The notes under the pieces: model-generated
Told to the model about the DNA's origin: nothing
The model's database searches: none
Seen by the model: only the letters and a program-made list of their open reading frames with translations
Position numbers and translations under genes: made by a program
Shown: piece by piece, positions 42,883-51,529 of the stretch
Position numbering within the stretch: the first letter of the stretch is position 1
Layout of the letters: every line of letters starts with the position of its first letter
Source of the DNA: Burkholderiaceae bacterium
GTDB taxonomy: Bacteria; Pseudomonadota; Gammaproteobacteria; Burkholderiales; Burkholderiaceae_E
Direction of reading: 5' to 3'
DNA length: 56,123 bases
NCBI GenBank assembly: GCA_024637155.1
Contig: JAGXFR010000040.1
Location: 1 to 56,123 of the forward strand

Positions 42883-44016
42883 ATGCCCCTGGATCGCGTG
42901 GCGCGCGAAGAGCGCGCCCTCTGGCTTCGCCTTGTGCTCACTCCCGGTGTCGGAACCGGGACGGCGCTGAGTCTGCTGCGCGCATTCGGACTTCCCGAGG
43001 GCATCTTCAGCGCCGGGACCGCGCAACTCACCCGCGTCGCCGGGTCCGAAGCCGCGACGCGGCTCGCGGCCGCCGACCCGGCGCGCGACGCGGTGGTCGC
43101 GGCGGCGCTCGACTGGGCGCAGGCGCCCGGCCGGCACCTCGTCACCCTCGCGGATCCCTCCTACCCGAAGCGCCTGCTCGAGATCGGCGATCCACCGCCC
43201 CTGCTCTACGTGGCGGGAGATCCCGGCGTATTCGCCCAGCCCTCGCTCGCCGTGGTCGGCAGCCGCCACGCGACGGCAGCCGGTGAGGGCAACGCGCGCG
43301 CCTTCGCCGAAGTGCTCGCCGGCGCGGGACTGGTCGTGGTCAGCGGACTGGCCCTGGGGATCGACGCCGCCGCGCACCGCGGGGCGCTCGACTGCCCGGG
43401 CGGACGCACGGTGGCCGTGGTCGGGACCGGACTCGACACGGTCTATCCAACCGAGAACCGGCCGCTGGCGGATCAGGTCATTGCGCGCGGCGCGCTGGTG
43501 AGCGAGCTGCCGCTGGGCACCGTGCCGCAGCGCGGCAACTTCCCGCGGCGCAACCGCCTCATCGCCGGGCTGGCGCTGGGGGTGCTGGTGGTGGAGGCGG
43601 CTGCGCGCAGCGGCTCGCTGATCACCGCACGGCTGGCCGGCGAGTTCGGCCGCGAAGTGTTTGCGATCCCCGGCTCGATCCATTCGCCGGTGGCCCGCGG
43701 CTGCCACGCGCTGATCAAGCAGGGCGCGAAGCTCGTCGAGTCGGCCGAGGACGTCCTCGGCGAACTGCGCCTGGACCCGCAGCGCACGAGCCGCGCGGCG
43801 GCCGCGCCGCCCGGTGCGAAAGGCGCCGCAGCCGACGCGCCCGCCGAAGCGACCGACCTCCTGGCGGCGCTGGGCTGGGACCCGGCGAGCTTCGACGAAC
43901 TCTCCACCCGGGTCGAGCGCGAACCGGGATCGCTGCGCGAGGCACTGCTCGAAGCCGAGCTCGCCGGAATCGTCGAACGACTCGCCGACGGGCGTTTCCA
44001 GCGCCGCCGCACCTGA
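42883..44016 (+). CDS. dprA: DNA processing protein DprA
   Basis: 377 residues. An N-terminal SAM-like part (1-70) precedes the Rossmann-like DprA core with VVGSRHATAAGEG, VSGLALGIDAAAHRGAL, VGTGLDTVYPTENRPL and PRRNRLIAGLALGVLVVEAA. The C-terminal 70 residues form a winged-helix domain (DLLAALGWDPASFDELSTRV). DprA protects incoming single-stranded DNA and loads RecA in natural transformation. An Ala/Pro-rich linker separates core and C-terminus. It lies between the LysM gene and topB. Confidence 0.94.
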   Translation: MPLDRVAREERALWLRLVLTPGVGTGTALSLLRAFGLPEGIFSAGTAQLTRVAGSEAATRLAAADPARDAVVAAALDWAQAPGRHLVTLADPSYPKRLLEIGDPPPLLYVAGDPGVFAQPSLAVVGSRHATAAGEGNARAFAEVLAGAGLVVVSGLALGIDAAAHRGALDCPGGRTVAVVGTGLDTVYPTENRPLADQVIARGALVSELPLGTVPQRGNFPRRNRLIAGLALGVLVVEAAARSGSLITARLAGEFGREVFAIPGSIHSPVARGCHALIKQGAKLVESAEDVLGELRLDPQRTSRAAAAPPGAKGAAADAPAEATDLLAALGWDPASFDELSTRVEREPGSLREALLEAELAGIVERLADGRFQRRRT

Positions 44017-44166
44017 AGCGACTTTCGCCCCCGGCGCCAGAGGCAAAAACCGCCTCGCTTGCTTGTGGGGGTGCGACGCACTTATGATGAGTCCCCTTTT
44101 TCGCCCGCTTGGCGCGACCCGGTGCGGTCGCGCCTGCCCGGCGGGCGGCGCCAGACGCGAGACCCG

Positions 44167-46875
44167 ATGAGCAAGACCCTGATCATTGCCGAGAAACCAT
44201 CCGTCGCGCGAGACATCGCCCGCGCCCTGGGCGGTTTCGACGCCGCTGAAGGCGACTTCTACGAGAACGACCAGTACGTCCTCTCGTCGGCGGTGGGCCA
44301 CCTGCTCGAAATTGCCGCCCCCGACGAGTACGAGGTCAAGCGCGGCAAGTGGTCCTTCGCCCACCTGCCCGTGATCCCGCCGCGTTTCGACCTGCGCCCG
44401 ATCTCCCAGAAAACGACCGGAGGCAGGGCCAAGGGGGAAGACCGCCTCAAGCTGCTGACCCGGCTGATTCGGCGCAAGGATGTCACGCAGCTGATCAATG
44501 CCTGTGACGCGGGGCGCGAGGGGGAACTCATCTTTCGGCTGATCGCCGAGCACGCCAAGGCGAAGCAGCCCATCCAGCGCCTGTGGCTGCAATCGATGAC
44601 CCCGGCTGCGATTCGCGACGGTTTTTCGCGGCTGCGCAGCGACGACACCATGCTCCCGCTCGCCGACGCGGCGCGCTGTCGCTCGGAAGCCGACTGGCTG
44701 GTCGGCATCAACGGCACGCGCGCCATGACCGCCTTCAATTCGCGCGAAGGCGGCTTCTACCTGACCACGGTCGGACGCGTGCAGACCCCGACGCTGACCA
44801 TCGTTGTGGAGCGCGAGGAAAAGATCAGGGCTTTCGTGGCGAGGGCCTATCACGAAGTGAGGGCTGACTTCGGTGTCGCTGCCGGCAGCTACGAGGGGCG
44901 CTGGTTCGATCCGAAGTTCCGCAAGAGCGAAGAGGACGCGGAAGCCCGCGCCGAGCGCATCTGGGAGCGCGGGCGCGCCGACGCGATCGTCACTGATTGC
45001 GAGGGCCGCACGGGGATCGTCACCGAGGAATCACGGCCGACCACGCAGCTCTCGCAGCCGCTGTTCGACCTCACCAGTCTGCAGCGGGAGGCCAACGGGC
45101 GCCACGGTTATTCGGCGAAGACCACGCTGTCGATCGCGCAGGCTCTCTACGAGAAACACAAGGTGCTCACCTACCCGCGCACCGATTCGCGCGCCCTCCC
45201 GGCGGATTATGTGCCCGTGGTGCGCGAGACCATGGCCGCGCTGTGCGAGAACCCGGAGCTGGGCGCATTCGCGCGCCGGATCGTCGACAAATCCTGGGTG
45301 CGGCCGAATCCGCGCGTGTTCGACGATGCCAAGGTGTCCGATCACTTCGCGATCATCCCGACCCTACAGGCGCCGCGCAACCTCACCGATGCCGAGCAGC
45401 GGATCTATGACCTGGTCGTGCGCCGCTTTCTGGCGGTGTTCTTCCCGGCCGCCGAATTCCTCGTGACGACCCGGATCACGCAGGTCAACACGCACCACTT
45501 CAAGACCGAGGGCAAGGTGCTGGTGGAACCGGGCTGGCTGGCCGTCTACGGGCGGGAGTCGGCGGGCGAGGAGGCGGGCCTGTGCCCGATCGCTGCGGGC
45601 GAGACCGCACGGACCGAAGCCATCCGCGTCATCGACCTGGCGACGCGGCCCCCTGCGCGCTACAACGAGGCCACCCTGCTCTCGGCAATGGAGGGCGCCG
45701 GCAAACTCATCGAGGATGACGAGCTGCGCGCGGCGATGGCCGCCAAGGGGCTGGGCACGCCGGCCACGCGCTCGTCGATCATCGAAGGCCTGATCGCGGA
45801 AAATTACCTGATTCGCGAAGGCCGTGACCTGATTCCGACAACCAAGGCGTTCCAGTTGCTGCGACTGCTGCGCGGGCTCGCGGTGAGCGAACTCACTTCG
45901 CCAGAGCTGACCGGCGAGTGGGAAGCCAAGCTCGGCGAGATGGAACGTGGCGGTCTGAGCCGCGAGCGCTTCATGGAAGAGATCGCCGAGATGACCCGGC
46001 AGATCGTCGAGCGCGCGAAGAACTACGACTCCACCGACGTTCCCGGTGACTACACGACGCTCTCGGCGCCCTGCCCCAAGTGCGGCGGCGTGGTCACCGA
46101 GAACTACAAGCGCTACGCCTGCGCCAGCTGTGACTTCTCGATCACCCGGACCCCGTCGAGCCGCCAGCTCGACGTTGCCGAGGCCGAGACGCTGCTGCGC
46201 GAGCGCGTGATCGGACCGCTCGAGGGCTTTCGCAGCAAGATGGGCCGCCCGTTCTCGGCGATCCTGCGGATCAATGACGAGACGAAGATGGAGTTCGACT
46301 TCGGGCGCGACGATGCCGCCGGCGGCGAGGGCGACGAGGCCGTCGACTTCTCGGCGCAGGAGTCGCTCGGTGCGTGCCCGAAATGCGGCGCCGGAGTCTA
46401 TGAACATGGCGTCGCGTATGTCTGCGAAAAGGCGGTGGGTCCGGCGCGCAGTTGCGACTTCCGCTCGGGGCGGATCATCCTGCAGCAGCCGGTCGAATCC
46501 GCGCAGATGCGCAAACTGCTCGCCGACGGGCGCACCGACCTGCTGCCGGATTTCGTCTCGAACCGCACCCGGCGCAAGTTCAAGGCCTACCTGACGCGCG
46601 GCAAGGACGGCAAGGTCGGCTTCGAGTTCGAGCCGCGCGCCAAGGACGCCAAGGGGGCCAAAGGCGCGACGGCCGACAAAGCCGACAAGGGCGCCGGCAG
46701 CGGCAAGGTGGCAGCGGGCGGCAAACCCGCTGTGCGGCCCGGCACCGCGAGCAAGCGCAAGCCAGCGGCGCGAACCAGCGCCGCGAAGGCGCGCAAGCCT
46801 GCGAAGGCCACCGGAGCCTCCGGCGGCACGAAGTCCGGCAAACCGGCGCGCGCGAAAAAGGCTGCGGACAAGTAG
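44167..46875 (+). CDS. topB: DNA topoisomerase III with long lysine/alanine-rich tail
   Basis: 902 residues from ATG 44167 (MSKTLIIAEKPSVA). The type IA fold is complete: TOPRIM residues E9 (AEKPS) and D114 in NACDAGREGELIF, and catalytic Y336 in HKVLTYPRTDSR. Two zinc-finger regions follow: CPKCGG...CASC near 645-670 and CPKCGAGVYEHGVAYVCEK near 740-760. The last 85 or so residues are almost only Lys, Ala, Gly and Thr with several KPA repeats, like histone H1-type tails. The enzyme passes single strands to unlink DNA intermediates. The 150 bases upstream, after dprA, show no other gene. Confidence 0.94.
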   Translation: MSKTLIIAEKPSVARDIARALGGFDAAEGDFYENDQYVLSSAVGHLLEIAAPDEYEVKRGKWSFAHLPVIPPRFDLRPISQKTTGGRAKGEDRLKLLTRLIRRKDVTQLINACDAGREGELIFRLIAEHAKAKQPIQRLWLQSMTPAAIRDGFSRLRSDDTMLPLADAARCRSEADWLVGINGTRAMTAFNSREGGFYLTTVGRVQTPTLTIVVEREEKIRAFVARAYHEVRADFGVAAGSYEGRWFDPKFRKSEEDAEARAERIWERGRADAIVTDCEGRTGIVTEESRPTTQLSQPLFDLTSLQREANGRHGYSAKTTLSIAQALYEKHKVLTYPRTDSRALPADYVPVVRETMAALCENPELGAFARRIVDKSWVRPNPRVFDDAKVSDHFAIIPTLQAPRNLTDAEQRIYDLVVRRFLAVFFPAAEFLVTTRITQVNTHHFKTEGKVLVEPGWLAVYGRESAGEEAGLCPIAAGETARTEAIRVIDLATRPPARYNEATLLSAMEGAGKLIEDDELRAAMAAKGLGTPATRSSIIEGLIAENYLIREGRDLIPTTKAFQLLRLLRGLAVSELTSPELTGEWEAKLGEMERGGLSRERFMEEIAEMTRQIVERAKNYDSTDVPGDYTTLSAPCPKCGGVVTENYKRYACASCDFSITRTPSSRQLDVAEAETLLRERVIGPLEGFRSKMGRPFSAILRINDETKMEFDFGRDDAAGGEGDEAVDFSAQESLGACPKCGAGVYEHGVAYVCEKAVGPARSCDFRSGRIILQQPVESAQMRKLLADGRTDLLPDFVSNRTRRKFKAYLTRGKDGKVGFEFEPRAKDAKGAKGATADKADKGAGSGKVAAGGKPAVRPGTASKRKPAARTSAAKARKPAKATGASGGTKSGKPARAKKAADK

Positions 46876-46901
46876 CGGCACCCGCCGGGCTCGGGACGAC
46901 C

Positions 46902-47456
46902 ATGCGCCTGCTCAAGCCCGCCGAGGTCGGCGCCGACTGGGTCTTCGGCTACGGATCACTCATCTGGGACCCGGAATTCGACTACGCGCGGGCCGAACTC
47001 GGGCGCCTGCACGGGTACCACCGTGCGTTCTGCGTGCGCTCCACCCTTTACCGCGGCACCCCCGAAAACCCGGGCATCGTGCTCGGACTCGAGCGCGGCG
47101 GCAGCTGCACCGGGATGGCATTCCAGCTCACCGCGCCGCAGCGCTCGCGCTCGATCGAACGCGTGTTCGAGCGCGAGATACCGCTCGAAGCGGCGCGCGT
47201 CTATCTGCCCCGCGTCGTTCGGGTCCACCTGCGCTCGGGCATCTCGGTGCAGGCGCTCACCTTCGTCGCCGATCATGTGGCAAGTGCCTACGTGCGGCTG
47301 AGCGACGGCGAAATCCTGGCTCGCATGCAACGCAGCCACGGCGCGCGCGGCCCCAACGTCGACTACCTGTTCAACACCCTGCGCGCGCTCGAGGCGCATG
47401 GCGTGCACGACCGCATGCTCACGCGGCTGGCGCGCATGCTCGCGCGGGTGAGCTGA
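46902..47456 (+). CDS. ChaC-like gamma-glutamylcyclotransferase
   Basis: 184 residues from ATG 46902. The N-terminus WVFGYGSLIWDPEF (13-26) is the substrate-binding loop of ChaC-type enzymes. Next come GYHRAFCVRSTLYRGTPENPG, GLERGGSCTGMAF and FEREI, in which E92 is the likely catalytic glutamate. The C-terminal block GARGPNVDYLFNTLRALEAHGVHD is also conserved. ChaC proteins degrade glutathione to 5-oxoproline and Cys-Gly in the cytosol. It lies 26 bases after topB and 16 before the next gene, suggesting an operon. Confidence 0.9.
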   Translation: MRLLKPAEVGADWVFGYGSLIWDPEFDYARAELGRLHGYHRAFCVRSTLYRGTPENPGIVLGLERGGSCTGMAFQLTAPQRSRSIERVFEREIPLEAARVYLPRVVRVHLRSGISVQALTFVADHVASAYVRLSDGEILARMQRSHGARGPNVDYLFNTLRALEAHGVHDRMLTRLARMLARVS

Positions 47457-47472
47457 CGCCCGGCGCAACGCG

Positions 47473-48327
47473 ATGCTCAAGACGCTCACCCTGATCACGC
47501 TGGTCCTTGTTGCCACGGTGCTGGCGACTGCCCTCTTCGGCGCCTGGCGCTGGCAATCGGGCACGCAGGAACTGCGCGCGCGGCTGGTTGCGGCACGCGC
47601 GCCGATGTCTGCGCAACGCGTCGACTTCCGGGAACTCGAAGGCCTCCCGGCGCCGGTGCAGCGCTATTTCCGCGCCGCACTCCAGGACGGACAGGCGATG
47701 GTTGCGGGCGTGCGCGTGCGCCATGCGGGCCGCTTCAACCTGAGTGAAGACGGCGAGCAGTGGAAGGCGTTCACGTCGGATCAGCAGGTCGTAACCTGGC
47801 GGCCCGGCTTCGACTGGAACGGACGAATCGTCGTGATGCCCGGCGTGCCCGTGCTCGTCCACGATGCCTACGTGGCGGGAGAGGGACTGCTGCATGCTTC
47901 CCTGCTCGGCGTCTTTTCCCTCGCCAGGCTGCGCGACACGGGAGCACTCGCCGACGGCGAGCTGATGCGCTTCTTCGCCGAAGCTGCCTGGTACCCGACG
48001 GCGCTGCTGCCCAGCCAGGGGGTGCGCTGGGAAGCGCGCGACGAGCGCTCAGCCCGCGCCACGCTCACCGATGGCGAGCGCAGCGTGACCCTGCTCTTCA
48101 CCTTCGCCGAGTCGGGGCTGATCGACACGGTGCGCGCCGCCGCGCGCGCCCGCACGGTGGACGGAAAGAGCGTCCCGACGCCCTGGCTCGGTCGCTTCTG
48201 GAATTACGGTGAGCGCGGCGGCATGCAGGTGCCGCTCGAGGGCGAGGTGTCCTGGGAACTGCCTGAGGGCCTGCGCGCCTACTGGCGGGGCGCGATCACC
48301 GGGATCAACTACGAGTGGGCGCGCTGA
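47473..48327 (+). CDS. Uncharacterised membrane-anchored protein (possibly DUF6544/DUF6920 type)
   Basis: 284 residues. One N-terminal helix (about 4-26) is followed by a beta-rich domain. The stretch LEGLPAPVQRYFRAAL, the strand KAFTSDQQVVTWRPGFDW, the block AEAAWYPTALLPSQGVRWEA and GRFWNYGERGGMQVPLEGEVSW recall a widespread family of unknown function that I know as DUF6544 or DUF6920; the name is from memory and not certain. It probably lies outside the inner membrane with its N-terminus as anchor. No catalytic motif is evident. It converges with the aminotransferase gene. Confidence 0.75.
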   Translation: MLKTLTLITLVLVATVLATALFGAWRWQSGTQELRARLVAARAPMSAQRVDFRELEGLPAPVQRYFRAALQDGQAMVAGVRVRHAGRFNLSEDGEQWKAFTSDQQVVTWRPGFDWNGRIVVMPGVPVLVHDAYVAGEGLLHASLLGVFSLARLRDTGALADGELMRFFAEAAWYPTALLPSQGVRWEARDERSARATLTDGERSVTLLFTFAESGLIDTVRAAARARTVDGKSVPTPWLGRFWNYGERGGMQVPLEGEVSWELPEGLRAYWRGAITGINYEWAR

Positions 48328-48340
48328 CGAAGCGCGCCGC

Positions 48341-49267
48341 TCAGGGCGGCGTAACCGCCGCCAGGTAGAGTTCGCTGGCCCGTTTCGTCAGCGGACCGGG
48401 CGTGCCGTCGCCCACCGGCCGAGCGTCGATCCGCGTCACCGGCGTGACGCCCCCGAGCGTTCCCGTGACGAAGGCTTCGGCCGCCGCGTAACACTCGGCG
48501 AGCGTGAAGTCCTTCTCGTGCGCGACGCCGCCGTTGGCGCGCCACACCTCGATCACCTTGCGCTGGGTGATGCCCTTGAAACTGTAGGCGCCGGTCGAGG
48601 TCCACAGCTCCTCGCCGCGCACGATGAAGAAGTTCGTCGAGTTGCAGCTCGCGACGAAGCCGCGCGGGTCGAGCATCAGGGCCTCGTCGGCGCCGGCGCC
48701 GATCGCCTGGATCAGCGCCTGAATCAGGTTCAGGCGGCTGTGCGAATTCAGTCGCATGTCGAACACGTCGGGCGCGCTGGTGCGAAAGGCGGAGGTGAAG
48801 AGCGACAGCCCGCGCGCCTTCGCCTGCGGGTTGGGAGTCTTGAACTCGGCCACGATCACGATCGTTGCGGCGCCGATTACGAAGCGCGGATCCTGGTTCG
48901 GAGTCGACTTGCGGCCACGCGTGATCATCAGGCGCACGTGCGCGCCGTCGTGCATGTCGTTGCGCGCGAGCGTTGCGTGGATCGCCGCGAGCAGCTGCGC
49001 GCGCGACAGGCCAATGTCCAGCGCGATCGAGCGCGCGCCCTCGAAGAGCCGGTCCAGATGCGCATCGATGCTGATCAGCTGGCCGCGCACGAGCCGCAAC
49101 CCCTCCCATACGCCGTCGCCGAGCACGAAACCGCTGTCGAACACGGACACCATTGCAGCGTCGCGCGGCACGAACGCGCCGTTCACATAGACGAGCACCG
49201 AGGCGTTGCGCGCGTCGCCCAGATAGCCCTGCGCGCTTGCCTGCGTGTCGATTTCCGCTTTGCCCAT
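48341..49267 (-). CDS. Class IV aminotransferase family protein, possibly without cofactor lysine
   Basis: 308 residues. The fold-type IV N-terminal domain is seen in VYVNGAFVPRDAAMVSVFDSGFVLGDGVWEGLR, and the C-terminal part in ADEALMLDPRGFVASCNSTNFFIV and GITQRKVIEVW. The family includes D-amino-acid and branched-chain aminotransferases and aminodeoxychorismate lyase, all needing a lysine to hold PLP. Here the region where that lysine is expected reads LNSHSRLNLIQA with arginine (R178), and no lysine occurs between residues 150 and 231. Activity is therefore doubtful or altered. AGGGAA precedes the ATG. It follows the amino-acid ABC importer by 23 bases. Confidence 0.84.
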   Translation of the reverse strand: MGKAEIDTQASAQGYLGDARNASVLVYVNGAFVPRDAAMVSVFDSGFVLGDGVWEGLRLVRGQLISIDAHLDRLFEGARSIALDIGLSRAQLLAAIHATLARNDMHDGAHVRLMITRGRKSTPNQDPRFVIGAATIVIVAEFKTPNPQAKARGLSLFTSAFRTSAPDVFDMRLNSHSRLNLIQALIQAIGAGADEALMLDPRGFVASCNSTNFFIVRGEELWTSTGAYSFKGITQRKVIEVWRANGGVAHEKDFTLAECYAAAEAFVTGTLGGVTPVTRIDARPVGDGTPGPLTKRASELYLAAVTPP

Positions 49268-49290
49268 GGTCTGATTCCCTGCGTCCAGCC

Positions 49291-50097
49291 TCAGAAACTG
49301 AACTCGTTGTGGCGCGCAAGAAAGCTGCGCGTGCGCTCCTGGCGCGGATGCTTGAGCACCTCGTCGGGGGTGCCGGCTTCATGGATGCCGCCTTCGGCGA
49401 TGAACAGCACCCGATTGGCAACGTGATAGGCGAAGCCGATCTCGTGCGTGACGAGCAGCATGGTGCGCCCCTCGTTGGCGAGCCCGCGGATCACGGTCAG
49501 CACCTCCCCGACCAGCTCCGGGTCGAGCGCGGAGGTGGGTTCGTCGAAGAGCAGGATTTCCGGTTCCATCGCCAGTGCTCGGGCGATCGCGACCCGCTGC
49601 TTCTGCCCGCCGGAAAGCCGTGCGGGGTATTCGTCGGCTTTCTCCGCCAGACCCACCGCGGCCAGCTGCCTGCGTGCCTGGGATTGCGCCTGCGTGCGCG
49701 ACATGCCGCGCACCGTGAGCAGCCCCTCCATCACGTTGCCCAGCGTCGTCATGTGCGGAAACAGGTTGAACTGCTGAAAAACCATCCCGACGCGCTGTCG
49801 AATCCCCACGAGCTCGGCCTCGGGATAGGCGACTTCCACCTGTTGCCCGCGCCGCAGTTCACGGCCGACCAACTGGCCGTCGAGCTCGATGCGACCGGAG
49901 CTGGGGATCTCCATGAAATTGAGGCAGCGCAACAGCGTGCTCTTGCCCGATCCGGAGGCGCCGAGGATCGCGATTCGATCGCCAGGCATCACCTCCAGGT
50001 CGATGCCGCGCAGCACCTCGTTCTCGCCGAAACGCTTGTGCAGGCCGCGCACGCGGAGCAACGGGGCTTGGGTCATGGTCGATGGATCGAGAGGCAT
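49291..50097 (-). CDS. Polar amino-acid ABC transporter ATP-binding protein
   Basis: 268 residues. Walker A is GASGSGKST (near 46-54), the Q-loop lies in VFQQFNLFPH, the signature is LSGGQKQR, Walker B is ILLFDEPTSALDPE and the H-loop is LVTHEI. The closest relatives are the GlnQ/HisP/ArtP type importers. It energises the two permeases encoded upstream. ATG 50097 begins six bases after the permease stop; ATG 50076 (MTQAPLL) is an equally plausible start, and neither has a clear ribosome site. An insert EVAYPEAELVGIRQRV follows the region after Walker A. Confidence 0.92.
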   Translation of the reverse strand: MPLDPSTMTQAPLLRVRGLHKRFGENEVLRGIDLEVMPGDRIAILGASGSGKSTLLRCLNFMEIPSSGRIELDGQLVGRELRRGQQVEVAYPEAELVGIRQRVGMVFQQFNLFPHMTTLGNVMEGLLTVRGMSRTQAQSQARRQLAAVGLAEKADEYPARLSGGQKQRVAIARALAMEPEILLFDEPTSALDPELVGEVLTVIRGLANEGRTMLLVTHEIGFAYHVANRVLFIAEGGIHEAGTPDEVLKHPRQERTRSFLARHNEFSF

Positions 50098-50103
50098 GGC
50101 GGA

Positions 50104-50769
50104 TCAGTCGCTCTTGGCGAGGATGCGCTCGAGCACGTAGGTCGCCTGCACCAGCGGATAGAGAAAAACGAAGAAGACCAGCGCGATCACCGTGTAGGTC
50201 TCGATCGGGTTGAAGTTCAGCGACGCGATCAGCTTACCCTGCTGCAGCAGCTCGACATAGGCCACCACGGAGGCAAGCGTCGACATCTTGAAGATCTCGA
50301 TGCCCCGATTGGTCAGCGCGGGCAGCATGCGCCGGATCGCCTGGGGCAGGATGATGCGGCGCATCGCCTGCGCATAGGTCATCCCGAGCGCCCGCGCGCC
50401 CTCCCATTGACCCGGCTCGATCGACTGGATTCCGCCGCGATAGATTTCCGCGGAAAAGGCGGCCGAGTTCAGTGAAATGCCCAGCGCCGCCGCCGCGAGC
50501 GGCGAAATTTCGAAGGGCGCCACGATCGGCAGCGCGAAATAGAACCAGAGAATCTGCACCAGCACCGGCGTATTGCGAAAGAACTCCACGAAGATCGTCG
50601 CGGGGATATAGAAGGCCTTGCGACGCGCGTAGCGCCCGAGGCCGACGACCAGCCCGAAGCTCAACCCCAGCACCAGACAGATCGCGAAGATGCGCAGGGT
50701 CCCGAGCGCGCCGATCGCGAGCGCCTCCCAGTTGGCAAACACGGTGGCGAAGTCCCAGCGATACGACAT
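50104..50769 (-). CDS. Polar amino-acid ABC transporter permease (second copy)
   Basis: 221 residues, five membrane helices, with the HisM/GlnP-type signature VEFFRNTPVLVQILWFYFALP near residues 80-100 and the cytoplasmic EAA-like coupling loop EGARALGMTYAQAMRRIILPQ. It is clearly related to the neighbouring permease gene, with which it should form the heterodimeric channel of an amino-acid importer. It begins nine bases after that gene's stop. Confidence 0.92.
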   Translation of the reverse strand: MSYRWDFATVFANWEALAIGALGTLRIFAICLVLGLSFGLVVGLGRYARRKAFYIPATIFVEFFRNTPVLVQILWFYFALPIVAPFEISPLAAAALGISLNSAAFSAEIYRGGIQSIEPGQWEGARALGMTYAQAMRRIILPQAIRRMLPALTNRGIEIFKMSTLASVVAYVELLQQGKLIASLNFNPIETYTVIALVFFVFLYPLVQATYVLERILAKSD

Positions 50770-50778
50770 CGTCGCGCC

Positions 50779-51456
50779 TCAGTGCACCGTGGACTCGCCG
50801 CTCACGGCGAGGCGTCGTTCGAGCCGGCGGCCCAGCACGCTGAAGGCGAAGATCAGCACGAAGTACATCATCGCCGCCGTCGTGAAGACCTCGAGCGGGC
50901 GGAAGGTCTTCTGCGCGACCTCATTGGCCTGGAACAGCAGGTCCGCGTAGGAAACGGTGGCGACCAGCGTCGTGGTCTTCATCAGTTCAATGGCGCGCTC
51001 CATGAACGCGGGAATCATGCGCTTGACCGCCTGCGGCAGCACGATCCGGCGCAGGCTTTGGCGCCGGGTCATGCCGATCGCACGCGCCGCTTCCCACTGC
51101 CCGCGCTCAACCGAAACGATTCCGCCGCGGAAGACCTCGGCGAAGAACGCCGCCGACTGGATCGAAAAGGTCACGGCCGAAGCCGCGAACGGCGTCATCT
51201 CCACGTTGATCAGGATCGGCAGCGCGAAGAAGAACCAGAAGAGCTGCACCAGCGGCGGGGTCGTGCGAAAGAACTCGATCACGAATCGCGCCGGCCACGA
51301 CAGCGAGCGCGCCTGCGAGAGGCGCATCAGCGCGAGCGCCAGGCCGAGCGGGACGCCGAAGGCCAGCGCCGTGCCGGTGACCTTGAGCGTGTTGACCATG
51401 CCGCTCACGAGGAGCGGCATGTTGGCCAGCACAGGGGCGAAGTCCCAGACGTACAT
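50779..51456 (-). CDS. Polar amino-acid ABC transporter permease (first copy)
   Basis: 225 residues, five membrane helices. The family blocks are VIEFFRTTPPLVQLFWFFFALP and the coupling loop EAARAIGMTRRQSLRRIVLPQAVKRMIP, which contacts the ATPase. Paired with the 221-residue permease it makes the membrane part of a GlnPQ/HisQMP-like importer. It is separated from the substrate-binding protein gene by 73 bases containing a strong hairpin (51489-51518), which could lower expression of the channel relative to the binding protein. Confidence 0.92.
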   Translation of the reverse strand: MYVWDFAPVLANMPLLVSGMVNTLKVTGTALAFGVPLGLALALMRLSQARSLSWPARFVIEFFRTTPPLVQLFWFFFALPILINVEMTPFAASAVTFSIQSAAFFAEVFRGGIVSVERGQWEAARAIGMTRRQSLRRIVLPQAVKRMIPAFMERAIELMKTTTLVATVSYADLLFQANEVAQKTFRPLEVFTTAAMMYFVLIFAFSVLGRRLERRLAVSGESTVH

Positions 51457-51488
51457 CGGTGCGGTGAGGGCGAGGAGACGGGCGAACG

Positions 51489-51518
51489 CTCCCGGCGGCC
51501 GTAAAGGGCCGCCGGGAG
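51489..51518 (-). other. Strong hairpin between binding-protein and permease genes
   Basis: A perfect 12-bp stem CTCCCGGCGGCC/GGCCGCCGGGAG with a six-base loop lies 11 bases after the binding-protein stop. No T run follows on the minus strand. Such stem-loops after binding-protein genes are known to protect the upstream mRNA or partly stop transcription, giving more binding protein than permease. That role is inferred here. Confidence 0.55.
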
Positions 51519-51529
51519 TGAGCGCTAAC

